Source: Occallatibacter riparius (lineage in GTDB: Bacteria > Acidobacteriota > Terriglobia > Terriglobales > Acidobacteriaceae). Taken from it: DNA of 64,000 nucleotides. Below are positions 19,156-27,637 of the stretch, piece after piece. The first letter of the stretch is position 1, and each line of letters starts with the position of its first letter. Location of the stretch: contig NZ_CP093313.1 of the NCBI RefSeq assembly GCF_025264625.1, positions 3,410,001 through 3,474,000 of the forward strand, in the 5' to 3' direction. The position numbers and the translations under genes were made by a program. Under the pieces are notes generated by a model, which worked only from the letters and a program-made list of their open reading frames with translations, searched no databases and was not told the DNA's origin.

Positions 19156-20055
19156 CTAACCCACGTTAGCCGCCAATTCTGCGTCGGGCTGAATCTTCTC
19201 CGTGTCCGCAGGAGCCGGAATGCAGAGCACGGGCGCGCGCGAGCTTGCGAGGAGCGTGAAGACCGTACCGTGCGGGCCCGGCGAATCGCTCTTCCGCTTG
19301 ACTCCGGTTACCAGAATGCTGGGGCCGTACTGTAGCACCGCGCGCGGAATTGCGTCCTCCGGCGGGCCGTCTTTCACGATGCAGCGCACCGGGAACTCTG
19401 CGGATTCCTTGATGCCGAAATCGGCCAAAGTCGTGGCGCATGGGTTCAGGAACGCCGAAGCTTCAGCAGAGGTGCGCGCGTGTACCACGATCAAAGTACG
19501 CCTGAATGTGGCTGCCAGCGAACTCGCGACCTCGACGGCGGCCTGCTTCGCATCGTTTTGATCGATTGCCAGCATCACGGGTCCGCCGGGGATGGGACGG
19601 TTCTCACCGGCGTTCCAGTCGGCAGCTACCGCCAGGACCGGGCAGGTGGAACGGCGTACCAACTGCTCAACGATGGCGCCGACGGCAACCGGGCCCGCGC
19701 CCTGGCTTCCCTTGGTCCCGATGACGATGAGTCCTGCTTCGTACTGGCTCGCTACCTCGAGAAGCATGTCAACGACGGCACCCTGGCGGAGCTCGGAATG
19801 GCTGTGAATCCCTTCGCGGATAAGGTCGGCCACCATGTTGTCGAGCACCGAGCGCGCCTGCTCAGAGATGTGCCGCAAGACGTTCCCGGGAACGGAGTCT
19901 ACGGCGGCGTATTCCAACGGATCTGCCCCATGCGCGAGCACAATGCGCGCGCCATAGGCGCCAGCCAGTTTGCGTGCGTACTCGAGGGCCGCCTCGGACG
20001 TCCCTTGCAGGTCCGTCGCAACCACGATGGTCTTCATCCTGTCGGCAAAACTCAT
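19156..20055 (-). CDS. Universal stress protein, two Usp domains in tandem
   Basis: About 299 residues from the ATG at 20055, which has GGGAGG five bases upstream. The first Usp domain (about 7-145) starts MKTIVVATDLQGTSEAALEY and ends with IVIGTKGSQGAGP and RRSTCPVLAV, close to the ATP-binding G-x2-G-x9-G(S/T) pattern. The second domain (about 155-285) has VMLAIDQNDAKQAAVEVASS and ILVTGVKRKSDSPGP with a less conserved loop. Usp tandems bind ATP and act in survival under stress or low oxygen. The gene faces two Crp-type operators in the shared upstream region with the GH3 gene. Confidence 0.9.
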   Translation of the reverse strand: MSFADRMKTIVVATDLQGTSEAALEYARKLAGAYGARIVLAHGADPLEYAAVDSVPGNVLRHISEQARSVLDNMVADLIREGIHSHSELRQGAVVDMLLEVASQYEAGLIVIGTKGSQGAGPVAVGAIVEQLVRRSTCPVLAVAADWNAGENRPIPGGPVMLAIDQNDAKQAAVEVASSLAATFRRTLIVVHARTSAEASAFLNPCATTLADFGIKESAEFPVRCIVKDGPPEDAIPRAVLQYGPSILVTGVKRKSDSPGPHGTVFTLLASSRAPVLCIPAPADTEKIQPDAELAANVG

Positions 20056-20140
20056 AATTGCCTCCCGGCGTCGCAGGGCCCGCAAAGCCGCTCCATGCCC
20101 ATTGTTTTCCCGAGTGTGCGCTAGTGCGAACAAGGCAGGC

Positions 20141-20178
20141 AGTGACACGATTCACCTGCTCTTGTGAGCCAGATCACG
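20141..20178. promoter_or_regulatory. Two Crp-type palindromes, GTGA-N6-TCAC, 22 bp apart
   Basis: AGTGA-cacgat-TCACC (20141-20156) and TGTGA-gccaga-TCACG (20163-20178) both contain the perfect core GTGA-N6-TCAC. Their centres are 22 bp apart, about two DNA turns, so both would lie on the same face. They sit between divergent genes: about 85-110 bp upstream of the universal stress protein ATG and about 97-130 bp upstream of the GH3 ATG. The Crp-type regulator encoded at 17618-18331 has the matching recognition helix pattern. Confidence 0.75.
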
Positions 20179-20274
20179 TATTCGGGAAAAATTGGGTTGG
20201 ATTTGAACGTTTACGGTCGCAATCGACTCGGCAGTGTGTACACGGGGCTGATCGATGCATTAGGCTGGCGCGTT

Positions 20275-22827
20275 ATGAAAAACCGAATGTCTGCTCAAAC
20301 GTTTTTCACGGGGGCATTGCTGGGTCTGTGTGGATTGTTATTCGCCGGCGCGGTGCATGCCCAGGCGCCGGTGCCCGATTCGCCCGAGATCGAAGCCAAA
20401 GCTCAGGCCATGCTGTCGAAGCTCGGGCTGGAACAAAAGGTCCAACTGATCGGTGGCGTTGACAGCATGTTCACCAATGCGCTCCCTTCTATTAATCTGC
20501 CGCGATTCAAGATGTCCGATGCCTCTGTAGGAGTTCGCACCTGGGGGCCGACTACGGCTTACGCCGGCGGGGTGATGCTCGCGGCAACGTGGGATCCTGA
20601 TTTCGCGCGCAAGCTGGGCGAGAGCCTGGGCAAAGATGCCCGCGTCCGAAGCGTCAACTTTTTGCTCGGACCGGGCGTGAACATTGCGCGGTCGCCCATT
20701 GCCGGACGCAACTTTGAGTATCTGTCTGAGGATCCGTACCTGAACTCAGCCATGGTCGTTCCTTATATCGAGGGCGTGCAGTCACAGGGCGTGATCGCGA
20801 CGGTGAAGCACTACGCGATCAACAACCAGGAGTACAGCCGCCACGACACCGACGTTGAGGTGGACGAGCGCACCATGCGCGAGATCTACTTGCCGGCGTT
20901 CGAGGCCGCGGTGACCAAGGGGCACGTCGACTCCGTGATGAATTCCTACAATCTCATCAACGGTCAGCATGCTACTCAAAACGAGTTCCTCAACCTTAAG
21001 GTTCTCAAGGGCGAGTGGGGATTCAAGGGCGTGCTGATGTCGGACTGGGACGCGACCTACGATGGCGTGGCCGCAGCGAACAATGGGCTCGATCTGGAAA
21101 TGCCATCGCCGCGCTTCATGAACGCGAAGACACTGTTGCCCGCCGTCAAGTCCGGACAGGTCAAGGAATCCACCATCGACGACAAGGTGCTGCGCATATT
21201 GCGGACCGAGTTGCGTTATGGATTCACCGATCGTCCGCAGTTCGATCCTGCGAATTCGACCTACTCCATTGCCGATCGTGCGGTGGCTCTGCAGGGAGCG
21301 CGCGAGGGCATTACGCTGCTCAAAAACGAAGGCAAGATTCTGCCGCTTGATGCTTCGAAGATCAAGACGATCGCGATCATCGGGCCGGACGCATGGCCAG
21401 CGGTTCCCGGCGGCGGTGGTTCCTCGAACGCGACGGCGTTTGAGCCTGTCAGCATTGTCACCGGCATCGCCAACCTCGTCGGACCCAACGTCCGCGTGCT
21501 CTACACCCGCGGCCTGCCGGAGATCATGGACGTCTTCTGGCAGACCAACTGGAACGGCCCCGTCCAGGTCGCCACGTATTCCAGCAAAGACTTCACCGGA
21601 ACCCCGCAGACAGCCAATCAGCCGAAGATCGCCGACTACAAGAACGAATGGTGGGGACCCGCCGACAAGGGCCCGCGCAGTGTTCGCTATACGGCTTCCT
21701 ACAAGGCCGACAAGGCCGGCCGGTACCTGCTGCTCGCCGACGCGGCGGGCGGCGACAAATACACCATCAGCATCGATGGCAAACAGGTCCTCCAGCAGAC
21801 GCAGGCCGAGGGGCAGGTGGCCGAAACCGCCGCGCTCGATCTCAACGCCGGCCAAACCGTTTCCGTAGTCGCCGACTATAAGCCCGCCTTCGCCGGTACG
21901 CGCCTTGGCATCGGCCTGGTCAACGCCGCCAGCGTCATCTCTGAAGAAGTGAAGCGGTTTGCGTCGATGGCGGACGTGGCCATCGTCGCGGTTGGCTACA
22001 ACTCCGACTCAGAGAGCGAAGGCGCAGACCGCACTTTCACGCTGCCGTTCGGGCAGGACGCGTTGCTGGAGGCTGTCGCGGCGGCGAATCCGCACACCAT
22101 CGTGGCGCTCACCGCGGGCGGCGCGGTCGACACCAGCCGCTGGCTCGACAAGGTTCCGGCGCTCCTCCACAACTTCTATCCCGGCCAGGAGGGCGGCACT
22201 GCGATTGCGGAGGTGCTCTTCGGCAAGCAGAATCCCGAAGGCCACCTGCCGGTCAGCTTCGACAAGAACTGGGAGGACAATCCGTCGTACCAGTACTACT
22301 ACCCCATCAAGGGCGCCGATACCGTGCTGAAGGTGCCCCAGTCCGACCGACCCGCCACCAACCTCACCATCGGTCACGTGAAGTATGGCGACAAGCTGAT
22401 GGTGGGCTATCGCTACTGGACGACGACGGGCAAGCAGCCGCTGTTCCCGTTTGGATTCGGGCTCAGCTACGCCACCTTCAGCTTCGCGAACATTCAGGCG
22501 CCGTCGACGGGTAAGGCGGGCGAGCCCGTCACTGTCAGCTTCAACGTGACCAATAGCGGCAGCGTGGCAGGAGCCGAAGTTGCGCAGGTTTATGTCTCGG
22601 ATCCCTCGGCGAAGGCGCTGCGGCCGGAACGCGAGTTGAAGGGCTTCGAGAAGGTGCGGCTCGCGCCCGGCGAGACTAAGCATGTTTCGATTACGCTTGA
22701 CGCTCGCGCGTTCAGCTACTGGGATGAGTCCTCGCACAAGTGGACCATTGATCCAGGTAAGTTTGTGGTGCGCGTGGGCGACTCCAGCGAAAACACGCCG
22801 CTCGCCGCGGACGTCACCCTCAACTAG
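20275..22827 (+). CDS. Secreted GH3 beta-glucosidase with inserted PA14 domain
   Basis: About 850 residues from the ATG at 20275 (the frame is open further upstream, but a signal peptide begins here: FTGALLGLCGLLFAGAVHAQ). The GH3 N-terminal barrel includes GRNFEYLSEDPYL, VKHYAINNQE and the nucleophile Asp257 in VLMSDWDATYDG. The second GH3 domain (from about residue 345, GITLLKNEGKILPLD) is interrupted by a PA14-like domain (about 440-545), and a fibronectin-III-like domain closes the protein (TVSFNVTNSGSVAGAEVAQVYV). It cleaves terminal beta-linked glucose or related sugars in the periplasm or outside. A strong terminator follows. Confidence 0.92.
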   Translation: MKNRMSAQTFFTGALLGLCGLLFAGAVHAQAPVPDSPEIEAKAQAMLSKLGLEQKVQLIGGVDSMFTNALPSINLPRFKMSDASVGVRTWGPTTAYAGGVMLAATWDPDFARKLGESLGKDARVRSVNFLLGPGVNIARSPIAGRNFEYLSEDPYLNSAMVVPYIEGVQSQGVIATVKHYAINNQEYSRHDTDVEVDERTMREIYLPAFEAAVTKGHVDSVMNSYNLINGQHATQNEFLNLKVLKGEWGFKGVLMSDWDATYDGVAAANNGLDLEMPSPRFMNAKTLLPAVKSGQVKESTIDDKVLRILRTELRYGFTDRPQFDPANSTYSIADRAVALQGAREGITLLKNEGKILPLDASKIKTIAIIGPDAWPAVPGGGGSSNATAFEPVSIVTGIANLVGPNVRVLYTRGLPEIMDVFWQTNWNGPVQVATYSSKDFTGTPQTANQPKIADYKNEWWGPADKGPRSVRYTASYKADKAGRYLLLADAAGGDKYTISIDGKQVLQQTQAEGQVAETAALDLNAGQTVSVVADYKPAFAGTRLGIGLVNAASVISEEVKRFASMADVAIVAVGYNSDSESEGADRTFTLPFGQDALLEAVAAANPHTIVALTAGGAVDTSRWLDKVPALLHNFYPGQEGGTAIAEVLFGKQNPEGHLPVSFDKNWEDNPSYQYYYPIKGADTVLKVPQSDRPATNLTIGHVKYGDKLMVGYRYWTTTGKQPLFPFGFGLSYATFSFANIQAPSTGKAGEPVTVSFNVTNSGSVAGAEVAQVYVSDPSAKALRPERELKGFEKVRLAPGETKHVSITLDARAFSYWDESSHKWTIDPGKFVVRVGDSSENTPLAADVTLN

Positions 22828-22852
22828 CCCCTCTCCCTCTCTTTGCCAACTT

Positions 22853-22882
22853 GGGCCTGCCGCGAATCGGCAGGCCCTTTTT
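22853..22882 (+). terminator. Rho-independent terminator of the GH3 gene
   Basis: GGGCCTGCC (22853-22861) and GGCAGGCCC (22869-22877) form a perfect 9-bp stem with a 7-base loop, followed by TTTTT. Confidence 0.92.
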
Positions 22883-22985
22883 CGCTCCTCAAAATACTGA
22901 ATATCCTCGGAGCTCTCGCCCCCGGTCCGTGAATCAAGCTGGAACCCGATGACGGAGGTGAGCGTATAAGTTCGCGAGGTGTCTT

Positions 22986-23543
22986 ATGCGTCGATCGATT
23001 TTGGGGGTCATTCCGGCCATTGTTCTTTGTGGTGCCGTTTCGCTTGCGATTCCGAGCTTTGGGCAGAATTCGGACTTTAACCTGAACGTCCATGCCAATT
23101 CGAATGTGACGGCAAAGGATATTGGGCTGCCGGTATACCCGGGCGCGACGCCATTCAAGGACAAGGACAGCGACTCATCGGCGGCGGACTTGCTCTTTCT
23201 GATGAACAGCTTCCACTTCAGCCTGAAGGCAGCAAGCTTTGTGACCACGGATTCGGCGGATCGAGTGCTTGAGTTCTACAAGAAACCGATGTCGAAATTC
23301 GGTGAAGTGCTGGAGTGCAGCCACGGGAAGCCGGTGGGATCGCTGACCGTGACGAAAAGCGGGCTGACGTGCGGCGACGGCAAGAGCGGAAACGTGACGG
23401 TAAATGGAAGCGACAGCGATCGCGAACTGCGGGCGGGGACGCCTGAGCAGTTCCGGATCGTGGGCGTTGAGGGGACAAAGGACGGCAAGACCAAGTTTGG
23501 TCTCGTGGCACTGGTGCTTCCGAAGGACGAGTCGAAGAAGTAA
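22986..23543 (+). CDS. Small secreted protein of unknown function
   Basis: The 185-residue protein has a signal peptide ending near IPSFGQ (residue 27). The mature part has GLPVYPGATPFKDKDSDSSAA, then AASFVTTDSADRVLEFYKKPMSKFGEVLEC, a stretch resembling small proteins that carry a VYPGA motif and a helix predicted to follow. Two cysteines (ECSHGK and LTCGDG) may form a disulfide. I do not recognise a named family with certainty; similar proteins are common in Acidobacteria. It is monocistronic and converges on the methyltransferase gene. Confidence 0.7.
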   Translation: MRRSILGVIPAIVLCGAVSLAIPSFGQNSDFNLNVHANSNVTAKDIGLPVYPGATPFKDKDSDSSAADLLFLMNSFHFSLKAASFVTTDSADRVLEFYKKPMSKFGEVLECSHGKPVGSLTVTKSGLTCGDGKSGNVTVNGSDSDRELRAGTPEQFRIVGVEGTKDGKTKFGLVALVLPKDESKK

Positions 23544-23584
23544 GCGGTCTCGGATCGAGTGCCTGCGGATCGGCGTAGACGTGG

Positions 23585-24424
23585 TTACTTCCAGGCGGCA
23601 ACGACAATCCCGATGCGGACTGGTGACAATTTGAGTCCATCGGCACGGTTCTGGAAATAGAGCTGGTTGAGACCTTCGTGATCGAGCTGTTCGATCCTGC
23701 GGAAGCCGGCCTGGCGCAACTCATTGTCCATCTGCTCGGGCGTAAAGAAGAGCTGAAACGGCTCGCCGGCCGCCGCTACGCGCTCGGCCAGGCGGTCGAA
23801 GATGGCGCGCCGCTCCGGCGTTAGCGTCTCCGGTGGCAGGCTGTAGTCGAAAGCCACGCCGGTTCCTTCGGGCAGAGTTCCGATAGCCGCCAGCGTCGAT
23901 CGGAACGCCTGAATTGTCAGGTAGGGAGCAACGCCTAACCAACTGAAGAAGGCCGGCGCCGACTGGTTGATGCCGGCGTCAAACAGACTCTCGAGCAGAG
24001 TTTTGTGCTCGAAATCGAGTGGGACGAAGGTGAGATTGGGCGGCAGAGCGATGCCGGCGGCAGCCAGCATCTCGCGCTTGGCGTCCTGCGTGGCGGGGAA
24101 GTCGGCCTCGAAGACGCGGAGGTCAGGGAAGGGATTGCGGTACGCAAAGGTATCGAGCCCAGCGCCGAGGATGACGTATTGGCGAACGCCCGCTGCGATG
24201 GCCTTGACGAGATGATCTTCCGCAAAACGGCTGCGTGCGGCAAGGTAGGCGCGGAAATCACGGGCCACCGTGTGCGACGCCCGTTCGAGGTCGCGTGGAT
24301 AGTCCTGGCCGATCAGCTTTACGGCGACGGGATCGACGAGCACGGGCGGGTCATCCACCAACTGGTGCGCCGCGCGGCGTATGGCCACGCGCAACGCGGT
24401 TCGGCTCGCTTTCCCGTGCTGCAT
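23585..24424 (-). CDS. Class I SAM-dependent methyltransferase, leucine-carboxyl-methyltransferase-like
   Basis: About 279 residues from the ATG at 24424 (MQHGKASRTAL); the frame is open upstream but that part is low-complexity. SRTALRVAIRRAAHQLVDDPPVL and QYVILGAGLDTFAYRNP are hallmarks of the PF04072 (LCMT-like, TIGR00027) group, with SAM bound at the GAGLD loop. FEADFPATQDAKREML and SWLGVAPYLT are also family motifs. Actual substrates in bacteria are mostly unknown; some members act in polyketide pathways. No pathway context here. Confidence 0.88.
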   Translation of the reverse strand: MQHGKASRTALRVAIRRAAHQLVDDPPVLVDPVAVKLIGQDYPRDLERASHTVARDFRAYLAARSRFAEDHLVKAIAAGVRQYVILGAGLDTFAYRNPFPDLRVFEADFPATQDAKREMLAAAGIALPPNLTFVPLDFEHKTLLESLFDAGINQSAPAFFSWLGVAPYLTIQAFRSTLAAIGTLPEGTGVAFDYSLPPETLTPERRAIFDRLAERVAAAGEPFQLFFTPEQMDNELRQAGFRRIEQLDHEGLNQLYFQNRADGLKLSPVRIGIVVAAWK

Positions 24425-24443
24425 CTGATTGCAGAATAACGGA

Positions 24444-24478
24444 GCACCTGCGGTGCGGCCACCTGCGGCTTCGCCGCA
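24444..24478. repeat. Pair of adjacent GC-rich hairpins (REP-like)
   Basis: GCACC-tgc-GGTGC (24444-24456) and TGCGGC-ttc-GCCGCA (24464-24478) are two perfect small hairpins lying seven bases apart between divergent genes. Both contain CCTGCGG. The arrangement resembles paired REP elements, but only one copy was noticed in the window, so this is tentative. Confidence 0.45.
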
Positions 24479-24530
24479 AAGCGCTTTCAGGCAGTGTAGG
24501 ACCGGACAGGCACGCACGTAGGATGGGCAT

Positions 24531-24950
24531 ATGAACTGGATTTTCTGGGCGCTACTTTCGGCGCTGTTCGCGGCCGCAACCGCGCTGCTGGCCAAGGTTG
24601 GCGTGGCCCACGTCGACTCGAATCTGGCTATGGCGATACGGACGACTGTGGTGGTCGTGTTTGCCTGGGGGATCGCGCTCGCGCTGGGCAAACATGGCGA
24701 GATACGCGACCTGGACCGGCGAACGATCCTCTTTCTCACGCTGTCCGGCCTTGCGACGGGTTTGTCGTGGATCTGCTATTTCCGCGCGCTGCAGCTAGGG
24801 CCGGCGTCGCGGGTCGCTCCCCTGGACAAACTCAGTGTCCCGCTGGTGATGATCTTCGCGTGGTTACTGCTGGGAGAGAAGCTGACGGGGCCGGCTATTC
24901 TGGGCGGCGCCCTTATCACTGCTGGAGCCGTCGTGATGGTGCTGGGCTAG
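24531..24950 (+). CDS. Small EamA-family (DMT) membrane transporter, half-size
   Basis: The 139-residue protein has about five hydrophobic segments and one EamA repeat. The start MNWIFWALLSALFAAATALLA and the end PLVMIFAWLLLGEKLTGPAIL are typical: the LGEKLT motif closes EamA domains. Full DMT transporters have two such repeats, so this one would work as a dimer, as known for single-repeat EamA proteins. The substrate is unknown. The downstream shikimate kinase gene starts 28 bases later, so the two may share a transcript. Confidence 0.85.
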   Translation: MNWIFWALLSALFAAATALLAKVGVAHVDSNLAMAIRTTVVVVFAWGIALALGKHGEIRDLDRRTILFLTLSGLATGLSWICYFRALQLGPASRVAPLDKLSVPLVMIFAWLLLGEKLTGPAILGGALITAGAVVMVLG

Positions 24951-24977
24951 GCGAGGCGGGCGATTATCCTTTCTTCA

Positions 24978-25535
24978 ATGACAGATGCTTCAAGAGAGCA
25001 GGGCCATGAGCTGGTATCGGTGCGCAGGATTGTGCTGACCGGGTTTATGGGGTCGGGCAAGAGCACGGTGGGACCGCTGGTGGCGGCGCGGCTGGGATGG
25101 CGCTTTCTGGATGTAGACGACGTGATAGTGGCCGAGGCTGGCATGGCGATCAGCGACATCTTTGCGCGCCACGGCGAGCTTGCGTTTCGCGAGATCGAGC
25201 GGAATACGATTGCGCGCCTTGCTGGCGAGGATGGGCTGGTGCTTGCGCTGGGTGGCGGGGCGATTGAAGATGCCGATACGCGGGAGCTTCTGCTGCATGC
25301 GCCTGGGACTATCCTGGTTCATCTTGAGGTGGCACTGGAGACGATGCTGGCCCGATGCTCGGGTACCGACGGTGCACGTCCAGTGTTGGCCGATCGGGCG
25401 AATCTTGCTGCGCGGTATGAGCGGCGCCTGCCGCTGTATCGTGCTGCGCATGTGTCTATTGCGGCCGACAGACTGACTCCGGAGCAGGTGACGGACGCCG
25501 TGGTGCAGGCAGGCCGAGCACGGCGCTTGGTATGA
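24978..25535 (+). CDS. aroK: Shikimate kinase
   Basis: The 185-residue protein has the P-loop GFMGSGKST (about residues 22-30), the shikimate-binding DVDDVI (about 46-51) and FREIER segments, LALGGGAIED (Walker B-like GGG), and the lid/adenine region RPVLADRANLAARYERRLPLY. It phosphorylates shikimate on O3 with ATP in the chorismate pathway. The first 15 residues before VRRIVLTGFMG are longer than usual, so translation may start a little downstream (GTG at 25017). It precedes ctaB by 59 bases. Confidence 0.92.
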   Translation: MTDASREQGHELVSVRRIVLTGFMGSGKSTVGPLVAARLGWRFLDVDDVIVAEAGMAISDIFARHGELAFREIERNTIARLAGEDGLVLALGGGAIEDADTRELLLHAPGTILVHLEVALETMLARCSGTDGARPVLADRANLAARYERRLPLYRAAHVSIAADRLTPEQVTDAVVQAGRARRLV

Positions 25536-25594
25536 TGGAGAGAAGGCCCTGATGGTGTGGGGCACTTCCCTCTGAGGTTTCTCTTTTCGCCAGA

Positions 25595-26581
25595 ATGGCG
25601 CCCCACTCGGCAATCCCGGTAAACCTTGCTCCGGCTTCAACGCCGCATGAGCATCACCATATCCCTGTCCCGCAGCCGGGGGTAACGGCTCGTCTCATAT
25701 CGGACTTGCGCGAGCTGTTCAAGGTTCGGGTGACGGGACTGGTGGTGATTACCGGATGGGCAGGGTTTTACCTGGGATCGATGCAGTCGGGTATCTCGAC
25801 TTTGCAACGAGGGCTGATCGACACGCTGGTGGGCATCGGGTTGGTTTCGGCGGGCGCGGGCGCGTTGAACCAGTGCCTGGAGCGGCGGAGCGATGCGCTG
25901 ATGAAGCGCACGGCCGATCGGCCGCTAGCAGCGGGGCGGTATCCGCTCGGGCTGGGGATTGTTGCTGGATTGGGAGCCCTTGCGCTGGGCGGGGGCTGGC
26001 TGGCGCTTCACGCCAATTTGCTGACCGTGGCGCTGGCCCTTTTGACGGCGTTTACGTACGTGGCGATTTACACGCCGCTGAAGCGGGTGACGACGCTGGC
26101 GACGTTCATTGGGGCATTTCCGGGAGCGATGGGGCCGATGCTCGGCTGGACGGCAGCGCGCGACCAGATTGAGTGGCCCGCGGTGGCGCTGTTCGCGATT
26201 TTGTTCGTGTGGCAGTTTCCGCATTTCATGGCGATCGCGTGGATGTATCGCGACGAGTACGCGAAAGCCGGCATTAAGATGCTGCCGGTGGTGCAGCCCG
26301 ACGGCTGGTCGACGTTTGTTGAGGCGCTGTTCTATGCCGTGCTGATGATTCCGGTGAGCCTTGCGCCCTGGAGATTGGGCATCACGGGTGTGGCCTATGC
26401 GCTTATCGCAGGCCCGCTGGGGCTGGTGTACCTGGCGTATACGATTCGGTTCGGGAAGATTCTGCGCACGAAAGATGCGGCGGAGAGCCGTATGGTGGCG
26501 CGCGACCTGCTGAAGGTGAGCGTGATTTATCTGCCGCTGCTGATGACCACGCTGATGCTGTGCGCCATTGCCAAACACTAA
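25595..26581 (+). CDS. ctaB: Protoheme IX farnesyltransferase (heme O synthase)
   Basis: The 328-residue protein has about eight to nine membrane segments of the UbiA family. The prenyl-diphosphate site is NQCLERRSDALMKRTADRPL near residue 90, followed by the second conserved loop FTYVAIYTPLKR and the cytochrome-oxidase specific FPHFMAIAWMYRDEY. It converts heme B to heme O for terminal oxidases. The next two genes (DUF420 and a small membrane protein) follow at 8 and 6 bases, which supports a small oxidase-assembly operon. The oxidase subunits are not in the window. Confidence 0.95.
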   Translation: MAPHSAIPVNLAPASTPHEHHHIPVPQPGVTARLISDLRELFKVRVTGLVVITGWAGFYLGSMQSGISTLQRGLIDTLVGIGLVSAGAGALNQCLERRSDALMKRTADRPLAAGRYPLGLGIVAGLGALALGGGWLALHANLLTVALALLTAFTYVAIYTPLKRVTTLATFIGAFPGAMGPMLGWTAARDQIEWPAVALFAILFVWQFPHFMAIAWMYRDEYAKAGIKMLPVVQPDGWSTFVEALFYAVLMIPVSLAPWRLGITGVAYALIAGPLGLVYLAYTIRFGKILRTKDAAESRMVARDLLKVSVIYLPLLMTTLMLCAIAKH

Positions 26582-26589
26582 GGGACGGA

Positions 26590-27153
26590 ATGACGACTGC
26601 GGCACAAACTGAGAAGCGCGGGCCGGTCGCTGCTGCCGGCGTGATTGCGATTCTGGCGATCAGCGTCGCGGCAACGCTGTTCCTGTTCTGGCTGATCTAT
26701 GTGCATCCCGCGTCTGACCAGGCCGGCGTGCGGATGGCATTTCTGCCTGCGCTGAATGCCTTGCTGAACGGAGCTAGCGCGACGGCGTTGCTGATTGGGT
26801 TTCTGTTCATTCGGTCGCGGAAGATTGTGGCGCATCGGCGATCGATGTTGATGGCGTTTGGATTCTCGACGCTGTTTCTGATCGGCTATATCGCGCACCA
26901 TGCGCTGCATGGAGATGTTCGCTATCCTGCGCAAGCCGCCTATCGCGGTATCTACCTTTCGATTCTGGCCAGCCATATCGTGCTCTCGGCGGTGGCGCTG
27001 CCGATGATTCTGATTACCTTCTTCTTTTCGCTCACCGGGCGTTTCCCGCAACACCGGAAACTGGCGCGGTGGACGTTCCCGATCTGGCTGTATGTTTCGG
27101 TTACGGGCGTGATCACTTACGTGATGCTGCGCCTGGCGATGAGTGGGAGTTAG
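26590..27153 (+). CDS. DUF420 membrane protein (CtaM-like oxidase assembly factor)
   Basis: About 187 residues from the ATG at 26590, which is eight bases after the ctaB stop and has AGGGACGG upstream. Five hydrophobic segments are visible. FLPALNALLNGASATALLIGF, HRRSMLMAFGFSTLFLIGYI and HHALHGD are characteristic of DUF420, with histidines that could bind heme or copper. Family members assist cytochrome oxidase maturation, which agrees with the ctaB neighbour; the exact activity here is inferred. Confidence 0.87.
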   Translation: MTTAAQTEKRGPVAAAGVIAILAISVAATLFLFWLIYVHPASDQAGVRMAFLPALNALLNGASATALLIGFLFIRSRKIVAHRRSMLMAFGFSTLFLIGYIAHHALHGDVRYPAQAAYRGIYLSILASHIVLSAVALPMILITFFFSLTGRFPQHRKLARWTFPIWLYVSVTGVITYVMLRLAMSGS

Positions 27154-27159
27154 CCTGAG

Positions 27160-27438
27160 ATGCCGATGGTGGAGCGCGCGCCAAATCGTACGACGCGGAT
27201 GACCGATGGGACGCCCGAACTGCTGAAGTGGGGCGGGTCGATCGTTGGAACCGGCGTACTTGCGGCGTTACTGCTGTTGACGGCACTAGGCGGCGTATCG
27301 CGGACCGGAGCGCATACGAACGGCGGCTGGTTCGCCCTGATCGTCGCGATGATGTGCATTCCGTTCGGCGGGCTGTTGCTGCTGCTGGGGATCGCGAAGT
27401 GGCTGCGGAATCGCTCGCTGGCGCGCGCTCGGCACTGA
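27160..27438 (+). CDS. Small two-helix membrane protein of unknown function
   Basis: The 92-residue protein has two hydrophobic helices (about 25-45 and 57-80: [16 protein letters not shown] and [22 protein letters not shown]) flanked by basic residues. It starts six bases after the DUF420 stop with GGGAG upstream and so is probably translated with the ctaB operon. No family is recognised. A role in oxidase assembly is suggested only by position. Confidence 0.65.
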   Translation: MPMVERAPNRTTRMTDGTPELLKWGGSIVGTGVLAALLLLTALGGVSRTGAHTNGGWFALIVAMMCIPFGGLLLLLGIAKWLRNRSLARARH

Positions 27439-27567
27439 TTGCGCCGCAGCGCGAACGTCGCGGCCCGGCGTTTATACTTTCGAAGATTGCTGGGGATCTC
27501 TGAAACGAGTCTGCCGAGGGAGACCGGCTGCTGCGGTGTTCCTGGATGGATTCGCGACAGGGCCGAC

Positions 27568-27586
27568 CGCGCGGCTAAGCCGCGCG
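27568..27586. promoter_or_regulatory. Perfect 9-bp inverted repeat upstream of kdgT
   Basis: CGCGCGGCT-A-AGCCGCGCG is a perfect palindrome 52-70 bases before the kdgT ATG. No T run follows. It may be an operator for a dimeric repressor or a leader hairpin; the sequence cannot decide. Confidence 0.45.
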
Positions 27587-27637
27587 ACGAGCAGTCGCGG
27601 CAGAGAAGATCCCAGTCATCGAGGCCACTGGCGGTCA

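Noticed and set aside
20782..21855. Long open frame on the minus strand inside the GH3 gene (357 codons)
   Set aside because: It mirrors the codon pattern of the GH3 gene, has no motif or ribosome site, and the GH3 protein is clearly real.
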